From Caproiciproducens sp. CPB-2 (GTDB lineage: Bacteria; Bacillota; Clostridia; Oscillospirales; Acutalibacteraceae): DNA of 64,000 nucleotides. The notes beneath the pieces were generated by a model, which had not been told where the DNA came from, did no database searches, and saw nothing but the letters and a program-made list of their open reading frames with translations. How positions within the stretch are numbered: position 1 is the first letter of the stretch; each line of letters begins with the position of its first letter. The stretch covers positions 2,294,001 to 2,358,000 of the forward strand of contig NZ_CP142860.1 of NCBI RefSeq assembly GCF_036287215.1. Reading direction: 5' to 3'. Positions 20,172 through 27,405 of this stretch are shown piece after piece. The position numbers and the translations under genes are program-made.

Positions 20172-20414
20172 CTATTCAATTTCCGGCGAAAGATTTCGGA
20201 ATAAATCGCAATTGTAAAAGTCTGTAATGCACAAATCCAATCCGTCGCACAGCTTTTTGACCGTGACCGCACTCACATCCCGGCGCTCCGGTTGCAACAT
20301 ACTGTATACGGTTGAGGGTGTGACGCCAGACAGCCGCGCAAGCTGTGTATAGGATATGCCGCGCTCTGTGCATAATTGCCGGAAGCGTTCCGCAATCGCG
20401 TCTTTGATCTTCAT
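20172..20414 (-). CDS. XRE-family HTH regulator
   Basis: An 80-aa single-domain Cro/C1-type DNA-binding protein: FRQLCTERGISYTQLARLSG then VTPSTVYSMLQPERRDVSAV as helix-turn-helix, ending with VKKLCDGLDLCITDFY. Such small regulators are regular parts of Tn1549-type elements and probably control element genes. The gene has its own terminator. Upstream, an AT-rich 100 bp contains a near-repeat of TACACGCA/TTGCGTGTA-like bases (20459-20492) that could be an operator. Confidence 0.85.
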   Translation of the reverse strand: MKIKDAIAERFRQLCTERGISYTQLARLSGVTPSTVYSMLQPERRDVSAVTVKKLCDGLDLCITDFYNCDLFRNLSPEIE

Positions 20415-20526
20415 TCCCTCACCGTCTTTTCCGTAATCTCAAAATAAGCATAACAATTTACACGCAGTAACGTATACGCACTTGCGTGTAATCTGATTTT
20501 CTGTTAAACTGATTTTGAAAAAGGAA

Positions 20527-20550
20527 CGGCCCCGTCCAACGACGGGGCCG
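20527..20550 (-). terminator. terminator of the sigma-like gene
   Basis: Ten-base-pair GC stem CGGCCCCGTC (20527-20536) with GACGGGGCCG (20541-20550) and loop CAAC, 15 nt beyond the stop of the sigma-like gene; the minus-strand side runs into a T-rich stretch. Confidence 0.65.
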
Positions 20551-20564
20551 CCCGAAAAATGCAG

Positions 20565-20981
20565 TTACTCGGTGAGATACTTTTGCAGTTGGATTAAGGC
20601 ATGTTTGATGGAACGGCCTACACTGCCGCGATCAACACCTTCCAATTCGGCAATCTGCCGGTGCGTCAGGTTGTCCACAAAATGCAAAAGCAACCTCCGA
20701 CGCTGTACCTCGGAAAGTTTTCCGATAGCCGTATAAAGCTGCCGATAGCTTTCCATTTTCATTACGAGATCGGCGGCGTCCGCCTGTGGATGGTTCATAG
20801 CCGCGTCGCTCAAACCGCCTATGAAATCCACGTAATCAAGATGTCGCCTATCTTGCCGCCTTTGGGAACGGATTTGCCGGTCGGACTGCTCCAACAGTTC
20901 TTTGACCGGGGTTGAAACCGCAACACAAATCTTGTTCCCACTGGCGGTTTTGTATGTTATCGTTACAGATGGCTTGTCCAT
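20565..20981 (-). CDS. sigma-70-like (region 4) regulator
   Basis: A 138-aa protein whose C-terminal half is a sigma-70 region 4 helix-turn-helix: LSEVQRRRLLLHFVDNLTHR then QIAELEGVDRGSVGRSIKHA. The N-terminal half (MDKPSVTITYKTASGNKICV) matches proteins commonly carried by Tn916/Tn1549-type elements rather than full sigma factors. The ATG at 20981 follows GGAGG by 7 nt; an open frame upstream has no ribosome site and runs through the palindrome. It may direct or modulate element transcription. Confidence 0.8.
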   Translation of the reverse strand: MDKPSVTITYKTASGNKICVAVSTPVKELLEQSDRQIRSQRRQDRRHLDYVDFIGGLSDAAMNHPQADAADLVMKMESYRQLYTAIGKLSEVQRRRLLLHFVDNLTHRQIAELEGVDRGSVGRSIKHALIQLQKYLTE

Positions 20982-21082
20982 TACTTTACCTCCGTTCATT
21001 TTGGTCGTGATCAAAATGCTGATGAACGGAGAACGGTGGGGAACGACAACCGGGGCAGATATGCCGCGCAGGCCCGGTGCGA

Positions 21083-21107
21083 ACTTCGGGCCAACTTGGC
21101 CCGAAGT
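21083..21107. repeat. 25-bp palindrome, copy 2 of 5
   Basis: Perfect palindrome: ACTTC, core GGGCCAACTTGGCCC, GAAGT. It lies about 100 bp upstream of the sigma-like gene start, in non-coding DNA. Confidence 0.9.
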
Positions 21108-21257
21108 GATGGGGCTTGTCCCGCAATACCAAGAAAAAGAATAAAAAAGCACCTGTGCAGGGAGGTCCCCGCAAGGTGTTGGATGGAAAATGAGCGCAGT
21201 ATTCGCCCACGATTATCTTGGAAACTTTTTTGAAGTTGTAAAAAATTAGGTTGTCAG

Positions 21258-21323
21258 CTAAGCCAAGCCGTTACGGTGGGGTAACGGTTCCTCCCATACG
21301 AAAAACAGCGACTTCGGGTACAT
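21258..21323 (-). CDS. possible 21-aa leader peptide
   Basis: MYPKSLFFVWEEPLPHRNGL plus Ala, with AGGAGG 5 nt before the ATG, a better ribosome site than many real genes nearby. It lies about 280 bp upstream of the sigma-like gene on the same strand and overlaps an imperfect hairpin (GTTACGG/CCGTAAC). Could be a leader peptide or chance. Confidence 0.3.
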   Translation of the reverse strand: MYPKSLFFVWEEPLPHRNGLA

Positions 21324-21362
21324 AAAAGCCTCCTGTCCCAAAGCCGCTGCTGAATATGAATT

Positions 21363-21388
21363 AAAAAAGGGCGCAATTATTACGCCCA
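21363..21388 (-). terminator. terminator downstream of the hydrolase gene
   Basis: Minus strand: GGGCG, loop of about 8 nt, CGCCC-type stem (centred at 21379) followed by six Ts (A-run at 21364-21369). Confidence 0.7.
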
Positions 21389-21601
21389 CCACTATCTCTT
21401 TTTTGAAAAGAAAAGCGGCGGCCTTGATTTTTACTTCAAAACCGCCGTCTGGTATTGGCAATCTTTTTGAGAGGAATGATTATAATTCCCTGAACAGCGG
21501 CTTTTTATTGTCTGCCGAAACTGTTATCAATTAAAAGAATATCGAAAGTCTTATGACGACCATAGGATGCTAAATCAAACAAGGACGTAGACTGTGTCAT
21601 C

Positions 21602-22444
21602 TTATTGCTGTAAAAACGATAATATATCATCCACCAACCCGATCAGTGTATGTCCCGCTTCCTGTAGCACGGTGACTTTTGCATTTGGCACAAGGGTTCT
21701 ATAGCGTCGTGCTGTTTTCAGTGAATGAAACATTACATCTTTTCGTCCTACGAATAAAATGGACGGCATTGTCAATTGTGCCAATTCAGCATCCGAAAAA
21801 AGCGGAACTTGCTCCCGTCTGAAATTAAAGTTTTTCCCAATCAGCTTTTGATAATCCAGCATGATCTTTGGGATGGATTTTCCTCCATTCACTTTACGAA
21901 ACAGGTGCTCAACACCTTTTTCCCCCAGCAGCATATAGAATAAAGACACATATGCAAAGGAAGTTTTTGGCGTGCCAACACCAGCTGGACATAGCAGAAC
22001 AAGTTTATCGACCATTTGAGAATGGGCGATTGCAAACTTCAGTGCAAGCCATGCTCCCAGAGAGATTCCGACTATACTGGCTTTTTCTATAGACAGTCCC
22101 ATAAATACATCGTGAAGCCAATTATCAAAATCAGGTCCTTCAAAGGGCAATTGTTTTTCATTGCTTTTGCCGGGTTCGCCTTGTAAATCAACAGCATATA
22201 CCCTGTAGTGCTCTGAATACCTCTCCATATCTCTGATCCACATGACAGAATTTATGCCACTACCGTGAAGCAGTACCAAAACGGGTGCATCCTTTTTACC
22301 TGCCGCTATCACAAAAGCTTTTCCAAAGCGTGTGTCAACATTGATTTCTTCATAGGTAATCCGCATGTTACTAAGAAAGGCATCGTATTGTTTATATATG
22401 GCGTTTCTGCCCTCGGCAGTTTTAAAGGCAAACGTATTTTTCAT
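21602..22444 (-). CDS. alpha/beta hydrolase
   Basis: A 280-aa alpha/beta-fold hydrolase. The oxyanion segment VLLHGSGINS and nucleophile elbow GISLGAW (Ser) are visible, the acid lies in VGRKDVMFH and the catalytic His in EAGHTLIG near the C-terminus. The ester, lactone or haloperoxidase-type substrate is not predictable. It is cargo of the element, lower in GC than the transfer genes, with the KTR and PadR genes upstream on the same strand, which suggests a small regulated unit. Start ATG at 22444 is followed by the short amphipathic KNTFAFKTAEGRNAIYKQYD. Confidence 0.85.
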   Translation of the reverse strand: MKNTFAFKTAEGRNAIYKQYDAFLSNMRITYEEINVDTRFGKAFVIAAGKKDAPVLVLLHGSGINSVMWIRDMERYSEHYRVYAVDLQGEPGKSNEKQLPFEGPDFDNWLHDVFMGLSIEKASIVGISLGAWLALKFAIAHSQMVDKLVLLCPAGVGTPKTSFAYVSLFYMLLGEKGVEHLFRKVNGGKSIPKIMLDYQKLIGKNFNFRREQVPLFSDAELAQLTMPSILFVGRKDVMFHSLKTARRYRTLVPNAKVTVLQEAGHTLIGLVDDILSFLQQ

Positions 22445-22511
22445 CTTTATTTCCTTCTTTATAATTAGTAATCGACTTGCGAAAGTAATCTCTTCACTAT
22501 CTGTTATGTAA

Positions 22512-22556
22512 AGAAAGAGCCGATAATTGTGAAGGATCTCACAAATTATCGGCTCT
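22512..22556 (-). terminator. terminator overlapping the end of the KTR gene
   Basis: Long stem AGAGCCGATAATT (22516 on) with AATTATCGGCTCT ending 22556; the T-rich tract for the minus strand is at 22510-22515. It includes the KTR gene's stop codon. Confidence 0.75.
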
Positions 22557-22734
22557 GCGTCTTAGCGTCTGGCTCTTGGATAACTGATATATTTAATTGT
22601 CGTACTCTGATCAGGGTTTCCTGTTTGCATTTCGGGCAGAACAAAGGGAAGTTCTCGAGTATTGTGTCTTCACGGATTTTTAATCGTGTCTTGCTCTTGC
22701 AAAAGGGACAATAAATCCACTTGATTTCTGCCAT
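22546..22734 (-). CDS. cysteine-rich KTR-domain protein
   Basis: A 62-aa zinc-ribbon-like protein: cysteine pairs C9/C12 (YCPFC) and C33/C36 (FCPKC), with KTRLKIREDT between them giving the family its KTR name (PF14205 as remembered). It is often carried by conjugative transposons of Firmicutes, next to resistance or regulatory cargo. Role unknown. It lies 12 nt beyond the PadR-DUF4180 gene in the same direction. Confidence 0.8.
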   Translation of the reverse strand: MAEIKWIYCPFCKSKTRLKIREDTILENFPLFCPKCKQETLIRVRQLNISVIQEPDAKTQSR

Positions 22735-22746
22735 AATATCACCCCT

Positions 22747-23703
22747 TTAGGTTAAAAGCCAGCTTACGGCATCTTCCAAATTGGTGAAGATGCGAAATGT
22801 ATTTCTGGCGCTAAGCTCGGAAACCATTTCCTGAAAACGCACAGGAAACTTCTGCCCGTCTTTGATAGTTACAGCCACTTTGATATAGGTTCCTAACTTT
22901 TGCAGCACAGCACCGGCAAGGCCTGTCCTTAACTTCACGAAATCATCTGAAAGGCTATCGCCCTCCAGAAGCACTGCGTTCGTGTCATGTTCAATACAAA
23001 GTGAAATAATATCAAGGGCATCTTGTTCCCCATGAAATAAGGGACCGCTGCTTTTAAGATACAGATATTTTTCCTCTTTGCTTTCCATTATCTGATAGTC
23101 CATTGTTGATTTCACCTCATTGTTTTCTTTTTGTATGACGGTTTCCGTCATCATGCTTCTCTCATCCGGCAGTCCTGCAATAAACCTTTTTACCTTTTGA
23201 ACCCATTCAAGTTCGTTAGAATAAAAGGACTGGATATTTTCTCGTATCAAATCTAAAAGCAAGACTTTGCCGGAAGACTTTTGTTCAGCAAAATAGCATT
23301 TATCGAGTTTTCTTTCAGATAAAACCGCTTGCATTTTAACAACATCGGCATATGACGCTAGCATGTTTTCCAAATCACCGCGTTTTAACTGATCGGACAA
23401 AGCAAGCTTAATCAAAAATTCCTTTTTGAAAACCGGTACGTCAGTAACGGAAAGCAGCCAGCTTTTCAACTCATGTTGGCCATCGTCAGTAATCGTGTAG
23501 ATATTTTTTGACGGAGAGCCGTCTTGATGTTTCACCTCTTTTGTAACAAAGCCTTCGTCCAATAATTCAGCGAACGCTTTATAGATCTGGTTATTGTTTC
23601 CGGACCAATACATAAAAGGCGTATGCTCAATTATTCTTTTTAGATCATACCCGGTCAATGGTTCAAAACTTAACATTCCTAAAATGGCATGGTTAATTGA
23701 CAT
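22747..23703 (-). CDS. PadR-family regulator fused to DUF4180
   Basis: A 318-aa two-part protein. Residues 1-about 180 are a PadR regulator: winged helix (HAILGMLSFEPLTGYDLKRI, IYKAFAELLDEGFVTKE) and the C-terminal helical Vir domain. After a linker, residues about 200-318 (MDYQIMESKEEKYLYLKSSG ... FVKLRTGLAGAVLQKLGTYI) match the DUF4180/STAS-like family. The DUF4180 part probably senses or binds something, by analogy only. Paired CATATG sites overlap its own promoter, so autorepression is likely, and the downstream KTR and hydrolase genes may be co-controlled. Confidence 0.85.
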   Translation of the reverse strand: MSINHAILGMLSFEPLTGYDLKRIIEHTPFMYWSGNNNQIYKAFAELLDEGFVTKEVKHQDGSPSKNIYTITDDGQHELKSWLLSVTDVPVFKKEFLIKLALSDQLKRGDLENMLASYADVVKMQAVLSERKLDKCYFAEQKSSGKVLLLDLIRENIQSFYSNELEWVQKVKRFIAGLPDERSMMTETVIQKENNEVKSTMDYQIMESKEEKYLYLKSSGPLFHGEQDALDIISLCIEHDTNAVLLEGDSLSDDFVKLRTGLAGAVLQKLGTYIKVAVTIKDGQKFPVRFQEMVSELSARNTFRIFTNLEDAVSWLLT

Positions 23704-23722
23704 AATCGTCTCGCTCCTTTAT

Positions 23723-23760
23723 CATATGATAATAATAACATATGGTAAAATCATTGTCAA
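23723..23760 (-). promoter_or_regulatory. PadR promoter with paired CATATG operator
   Basis: Minus strand: TTGACA (23755-23760), 17-bp spacer, TATTAT (23732-23737). Two CATATG hexamers (23723-23728 and 23739-23744) flank the -10 box, 16 bp centre to centre, within a longer imperfect inverted repeat. This is the usual shape of a PadR autoregulatory site. Confidence 0.65.
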
Positions 23761-23911
23761 CTGTCCCGTATCACTTTATCAGTGAAAAAAACCAGTTGCA
23801 AAATAGCAAGCAGGGCAAGTGTATAGACACTTGCACATTTTATGGATTTTCCCTTGCGGGCAAAATCCATAAAACTGCTTGTTGTTGGGGCAAGCCGCCC
23901 CAAACCCTGCG

Positions 23912-23936
23912 ACTTCGGGCCAACTTGGCCCGAAGT
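23912..23936. repeat. 25-bp palindrome, copy 3 of 5
   Basis: ACTTC, core GGGCCAACTTGGCCC, GAAGT; symmetry extends to 29 bp (23910-23938). It lies 33 bp beyond the relaxase stop and before the PadR cargo. Confidence 0.9.
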
Positions 23937-23969
23937 CGGCGCTCCGCGCCTGTTATTGCGTCACCGTCG

Positions 23970-25385
23970 CTACCGCTCCTGTTCCTTATTTTTCTGCGTA
24001 TCCGTCAGCCCAAACAGGTGGTCTATATTGGCTTTCGCCGTGACAACCTCCTGCATGTCCTTCCGCACCGCGCGGTAATCCCGATATGCGGCCCGTTTCT
24101 CTGCCGCCAGCTTTTGATACTCGGCTTTGAGCGCGTCCATCTTTGGGAGCTTCGCCCCGGACAGGACGTGCCGGAATGTGGCCTGCGCCGCCCGGTAAAG
24201 CGCGATTTCGGCCTCATGCTCCGCAAGATATTTCTTACTGTATTTCGCAGCCTCGTAGCCTTTAAACGCAGGCCGGGTTTTCGCGTAATCCATAATTGCC
24301 GCCTTTAGTTCAGCATTGACACTCATAGCGCCCTCGATGGACTTGATCTGACCGGAGAGAACGTGAAAGCGGTCTGCGGCCCCCGTCGCCCGTTTCTCCA
24401 ACTGCTCATATTCCAGCAAACCGCTTTCTTGCAAGTATTGAAGCGTCGCCGCCATCTGTTTCAGGTTGAATATCTTTGCCCACCGCTCATACGCCGGGCC
24501 TTTCCCGGCCTTCATTCTGGATTGAATATCTATAATCAGGTTTACCTTGCGCGGCGGTGCGCCCCGGCCTTCCGACGAGGCAGCGCGGCCCTCAACGACC
24601 GCCTGTATATCCTCCTGCCCATAGCCTTTTCCGAGTGTGGAGGAACGGAGCCGGGTAAACCGTTTCTGTCCCTCGGCCCGGAAGCTGATAACACCGCCGC
24701 GCCCGTGCTTCACTTCGTAGCCGGCCGACACCATAGCTTGTAAAAAAGCGGCCATACTCTGCGGCTTTTCGGCAAGACAGCTATCAATCTGTGCCTTTAG
24801 CCGTTCCTGAAAGGTCGGGGGTCTGTTATCGTCCTGCCACTCGCCATAGTGCTTGAATTTTCCCTTGCTGTGGAGCTTCGGATGAGCGATATAAGACAGG
24901 CCGTTTTCAAGGCAAATCCGGTCGGAGAGGTGGCGCACGGCCCGCGCGGAACCGATAAAATCCCGGAATTTTCGGGTGCAGTCAAGGGCTGTGGAGTTGT
25001 AGTAAATGTGGTTATGGATATGGTGGCGGTCAATATGCGTGGCGACGAAAAAGGCATATTTGCCTTTCGTCCAGCGCATTCCCATTTCATAGCCTATCCG
25101 GTTGGCGTCCTCCGGCGTGATCTCGCCGGGAAGAAACGACTGTCGGATTTGATAGCACAAAATGTCCGCATTCTTTTTCTGTTCCCGGCCCGTGATAGCT
25201 TTGTACTTTGCCTTACTTAATAGAAATTCCGCGTCGGCGGTTTCCGGGTCGCATAGATAAGCGGCAATCAGTTCGCCGCCCTTCGTCTTTTCCGGGTTTT
25301 GCCCGTAATCGAAACGGTCTTTCATGGACTGTGCTATCGTTTCGCCCTTGCTGATATGATGGGTTTTGAAGTAGGTTGTCGCCAA
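23970..25385 (-). CDS. relaxase / mobilization nuclease (Tn1549-type)
   Basis: DNA-nicking enzyme that starts transfer at oriT; 471 aa from a TTG start at 25385, chosen because AGGAGG lies 7 nt upstream and the product then begins with the family motif ATTYFKTHHISKGETIAQS. The three-His metal motif HIDRHHIHNHIYYN follows the ATHID segment. The second half is helical and charged, perhaps oligomerising. The reading frame is intact, unlike the recombinase. Upstream is a small membrane protein gene and palindrome copy 4; MobC, coupling protein and pore genes are missing, so mobilization would need a helper. Confidence 0.87.
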   Translation of the reverse strand: MATTYFKTHHISKGETIAQSMKDRFDYGQNPEKTKGGELIAAYLCDPETADAEFLLSKAKYKAITGREQKKNADILCYQIRQSFLPGEITPEDANRIGYEMGMRWTKGKYAFFVATHIDRHHIHNHIYYNSTALDCTRKFRDFIGSARAVRHLSDRICLENGLSYIAHPKLHSKGKFKHYGEWQDDNRPPTFQERLKAQIDSCLAEKPQSMAAFLQAMVSAGYEVKHGRGGVISFRAEGQKRFTRLRSSTLGKGYGQEDIQAVVEGRAASSEGRGAPPRKVNLIIDIQSRMKAGKGPAYERWAKIFNLKQMAATLQYLQESGLLEYEQLEKRATGAADRFHVLSGQIKSIEGAMSVNAELKAAIMDYAKTRPAFKGYEAAKYSKKYLAEHEAEIALYRAAQATFRHVLSGAKLPKMDALKAEYQKLAAEKRAAYRDYRAVRKDMQEVVTAKANIDHLFGLTDTQKNKEQER

Positions 25386-25412
25386 ATGCTTTCCTCCTTT
25401 CCTGTAAAAGCA

Positions 25413-25437
25413 ACTTCGGGCCAAGTTGGCCCGGTGA
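25413..25437. repeat. 25-bp palindrome, copy 4 of 5 (degenerate right arm)
   Basis: ACTTC and core GGGCCAAGTTGGCCC are intact, but the right outer arm reads GGTGA. It lies between the CD1845-like gene stop and the relaxase ribosome site. Confidence 0.85.
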
Positions 25438-25449
25438 TACACGACATTC

Positions 25450-25650
25450 TCAGCCTGTGATGAAGTCCCGGAGTGAATAGTTAAGACCGTTTAATCTGTC
25501 AATCAGCCATTCCGCAATGGCGGGAATACCGAGAGGGGAAATGAGGAACGAAAGCGCCAGAATCACACTGCCGTCGAATTTTCCCACAGTGAACAGCATA
25601 ATCACGCCGATTAGCGCCCCAATTCCCGAAACAATTTCCAGAAACGTCAC
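25450..25650 (-). CDS. small conserved membrane protein (CD1845-like)
   Basis: A 66-aa protein with two hydrophobic helices (IVSGIGALIGVIMLFTVGKF and SVILALSFLISPLGIPAIAE), conserved beside the relaxase in Tn1549-type elements of Clostridioides; the CD1845 family name is from memory. Function unknown. The GTG start at 25650 has no ribosome site: the DNA just upstream belongs to a plus-strand GyrI-like fragment, so its original promoter region appears to have been replaced. Confidence 0.65.
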   Translation of the reverse strand: MTFLEIVSGIGALIGVIMLFTVGKFDGSVILALSFLISPLGIPAIAEWLIDRLNGLNYSLRDFITG

Positions 25651-25679
25651 GGCATAATGGGGAGGGCAATTACGCTCTC

Positions 25680-26045
25680 ATGAAAAAGTTCAAGGAATGG
25701 GCGAAAGCCAATGGCCTATTCACAGAATTGGCTGTTATTTTGGGAATTTCACAGGATAACCCCGCAACGACGACGCCTGAAAGCTGCCGCTATGATGTTG
25801 GCGTTGTTGTTTCCGAAGATTTCACAATCATGGATGCCGATGTAAACGTAGTGGAACTGTCCGGCGGAAGATATGCCGTTTTTACAATTGACCATACCGC
25901 AGAAGCGATTCAGAAAGCATGGGGCGAAATCTTCGTTCAGTTATCGGCTGAAAGCCAACAACCCGACGTTTCCCGCCCCATCCTCGAACGGTACATCCCC
26001 GCCATGATCGACAAGCATTTGTGTGAAATCTGCGTTCCCGTTTAA
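25680..26045 (+). pseudogene. GyrI-like (effector-binding) protein, 5' truncated
   Basis: The only plus-strand coding sequence in the element. The 121 residues (FKEWAKANGLFTELAVILGI, CRYDVGVVVSEDF, ELSGGRYAVFTIDHTAEAIQ) match the C-terminal two-thirds of GyrI/SbmC-like proteins, which bind small molecules or gyrase. The frame is open about ten codons further upstream (reading NGEGNYAL) without a start, and the first about 30 residues of the family are missing. It ends 4 bp inside the convergent ardA gene. It was probably joined in by recombination at about 25651. An internal ATG start could still give a short product. Confidence 0.6.
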
Positions 26046-26755
26046 GACCGCTCCTCTGCTTTGTCGGAACGGCCTTTTGAGGCAACCGGCGCAGCGTCGA
26101 TCATCTGCTGATACTGTTTGAGCGTGTCGCGGATGGACTTTTCCGGGGCGGGATATGCGAAAATCCGGGATTCCTCCGGCAAATCGTCTCTGCCGTTGTA
26201 AAGCTCCACGAATCGGCTCCCGGTGTCCACAATATAGCCGTTTTCGGTAAACGTGCCGCCGTCCTCCAAGGAAACGTCCCGCCCGTATGCCTCGTAGTCG
26301 ATGTAGTTTTCCAGATATTCCGGCACTTCCAGCGCGCCCATTTCGTCGATCATGTAGCGGCCCAAATCGTCCTCGTCGCAAATACCGGGGTAATACTCGT
26401 AGCAGTCGAGGTTTTGTGCGAGGTTGATTAACTCTTTCAAGCCGCTTGTATGGTCGCCGCAGGAAAGGGCGGCCTCAAACTTTTCCCGGTCGCCCTCGTC
26501 CAAATCGTCCAGAAGGGTGGCGAGATAGTTCAGTTCATCCAGATCGGCGTATTCGGGCAGGCAGTCATACAGACCGGAAATGTCGGTTTCGTAGTCCGTA
26601 ATGAAAATTTCCTCATACCGGACGCCGTCCACATGGATACGCTGGAAAAGGGCCTGCACTTCCTCGGTTGTGGCGGGGAACTTCAACCCCCCCCCGTCCA
26701 GAACTCCTTCGTTGTAGCGTCCGAGGTTGGTGACGAAGGCTTCAATCGCGCTCAT
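26042..26755 (-). CDS. ardA: antirestriction protein ArdA
   Basis: DNA-mimic protein that blocks type I restriction when an element enters a new cell; 237 aa and very acidic. Family marks: EAFVTNLGRYNEGVLDGG at the N-terminus, FITDYETDISGL, and the interface EYLENYIDYEAYGRDVSLED. A run of nine Gs (26687-26695) encodes three glycines near residue 22 and is a slippage hotspot. It is encoded with the DUF7768-like gene, whose 3' end it overlaps by 14 nt. Its stop touches the GyrI-like fragment. Confidence 0.9.
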   Translation of the reverse strand: MSAIEAFVTNLGRYNEGVLDGGGLKFPATTEEVQALFQRIHVDGVRYEEIFITDYETDISGLYDCLPEYADLDELNYLATLLDDLDEGDREKFEAALSCGDHTSGLKELINLAQNLDCYEYYPGICDEDDLGRYMIDEMGALEVPEYLENYIDYEAYGRDVSLEDGGTFTENGYIVDTGSRFVELYNGRDDLPEESRIFAYPAPEKSIRDTLKQYQQMIDAAPVASKGRSDKAEERS

Positions 26756-27107
26756 TGGTTCCGGCCTCCGTGCGGCCCTGTCCCTTGACTGTCAGGATGC
26801 CGTTCAGCGTGGTCGCCGTGATATTCAGCCGCCCGGCTGTGGCTATATCGTTTTTCATATCCTCGTTCACGCCGTCCCCGCAGACAACCAGCACATGGGA
26901 ACGGCGCAGAAGGTCACGCCCAATGTCGATGCCGCTTTTGTGTTCCTCCGGGATGGCGTCGTTGAGAATGAGGGGCAGGTAAAGTAGGGGGCAGACCGGG
27001 GAAAACCCTGCCTCGTATGCCGCCCGGCAGTACCGCGCCGCCTGTTTTGCGTCTGCGTTTTGATCGCCGCTCCATGCGGCTGTGATGTATGCCAATGGTC
27101 TTTTCAT
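26742..27107 (-). CDS. DUF7768/DUF4406-like small protein
   Basis: A 121-aa protein beginning MKRPLAYITAAWSGDQNADA, resembling nucleoside 2-deoxyribosyltransferase-fold proteins (PLLYLPLILNDAIPEEHKSG and SHVLVVCGDGVNEDMKNDI). Such proteins are standard neighbours of ardA in these elements; no activity is known. ATG 27107 is used; GGAGG lies about 13 nt upstream, a loose spacing. An in-frame GTG five codons out sits inside that GGAGG. Confidence 0.65.
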   Translation of the reverse strand: MKRPLAYITAAWSGDQNADAKQAARYCRAAYEAGFSPVCPLLYLPLILNDAIPEEHKSGIDIGRDLLRRSHVLVVCGDGVNEDMKNDIATAGRLNITATTLNGILTVKGQGRTEAGTNERD

Positions 27108-27189
27108 AGAAATAGAAAGCACCTCCGTTTCTGTCGCGCTGAATATGTCAACCTATCCTCCCGTCCTTTCCACGCTTGGAAAGGAAGCG

Positions 27190-27348
27190 GCTCAAGGGAA
27201 TAATCCCCGTCGCATGGCCGCAGGAAAGCATAGCCGGAGCCTGCCGTCAAGAGCAAGGCCGCTTCGCGGTGGCGTTTCACGCAACTCTTGACGGCGGACA
27301 CCGGCTATGCTACGAAAGTTGCGGCGACGGGGAATAAATCCTTTGAGC
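27190..27348. repeat. long imperfect inverted repeat (about 64-nt arms)
   Basis: Arms 27190-27253 and 27285-27348 are imperfect reverse complements, with exact blocks CCCCGTCGC, GCATAGCCGG and CCGTCAAGAG, and enclose 31 nt that contain a small CCGC/GCGG hairpin. It occupies most of the region between parB and the DUF7768-like gene. As RNA it would be one long structured rod; as DNA it is a cruciform-prone site such as an oriT or regulatory site. No coding frame of note crosses it. Confidence 0.8.
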
Positions 27349-27380
27349 ATCGGAGGTACGGGGCAGCGCCCCGCATACGG

Positions 27381-27405
27381 ACTTCGGGCCAAGTTGGCCC
27401 GAAGT
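27381..27405. repeat. 25-bp palindrome, copy 5 of 5
   Basis: Perfect: ACTTC, core GGGCCAAGTTGGCCC, GAAGT; its last base is the first of the parB stop codon (27405-27407), so the hairpin directly follows the end of the parB message. Confidence 0.9.

Larger units (their letters stand above)
20982..21601. other. 620-bp intergenic region with hairpins and a short ORF
   Basis: Contains palindrome copy 2, a 21-codon ORF and a minus-strand terminator, each listed separately. No longer gene is supported. Confidence 0.5.
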
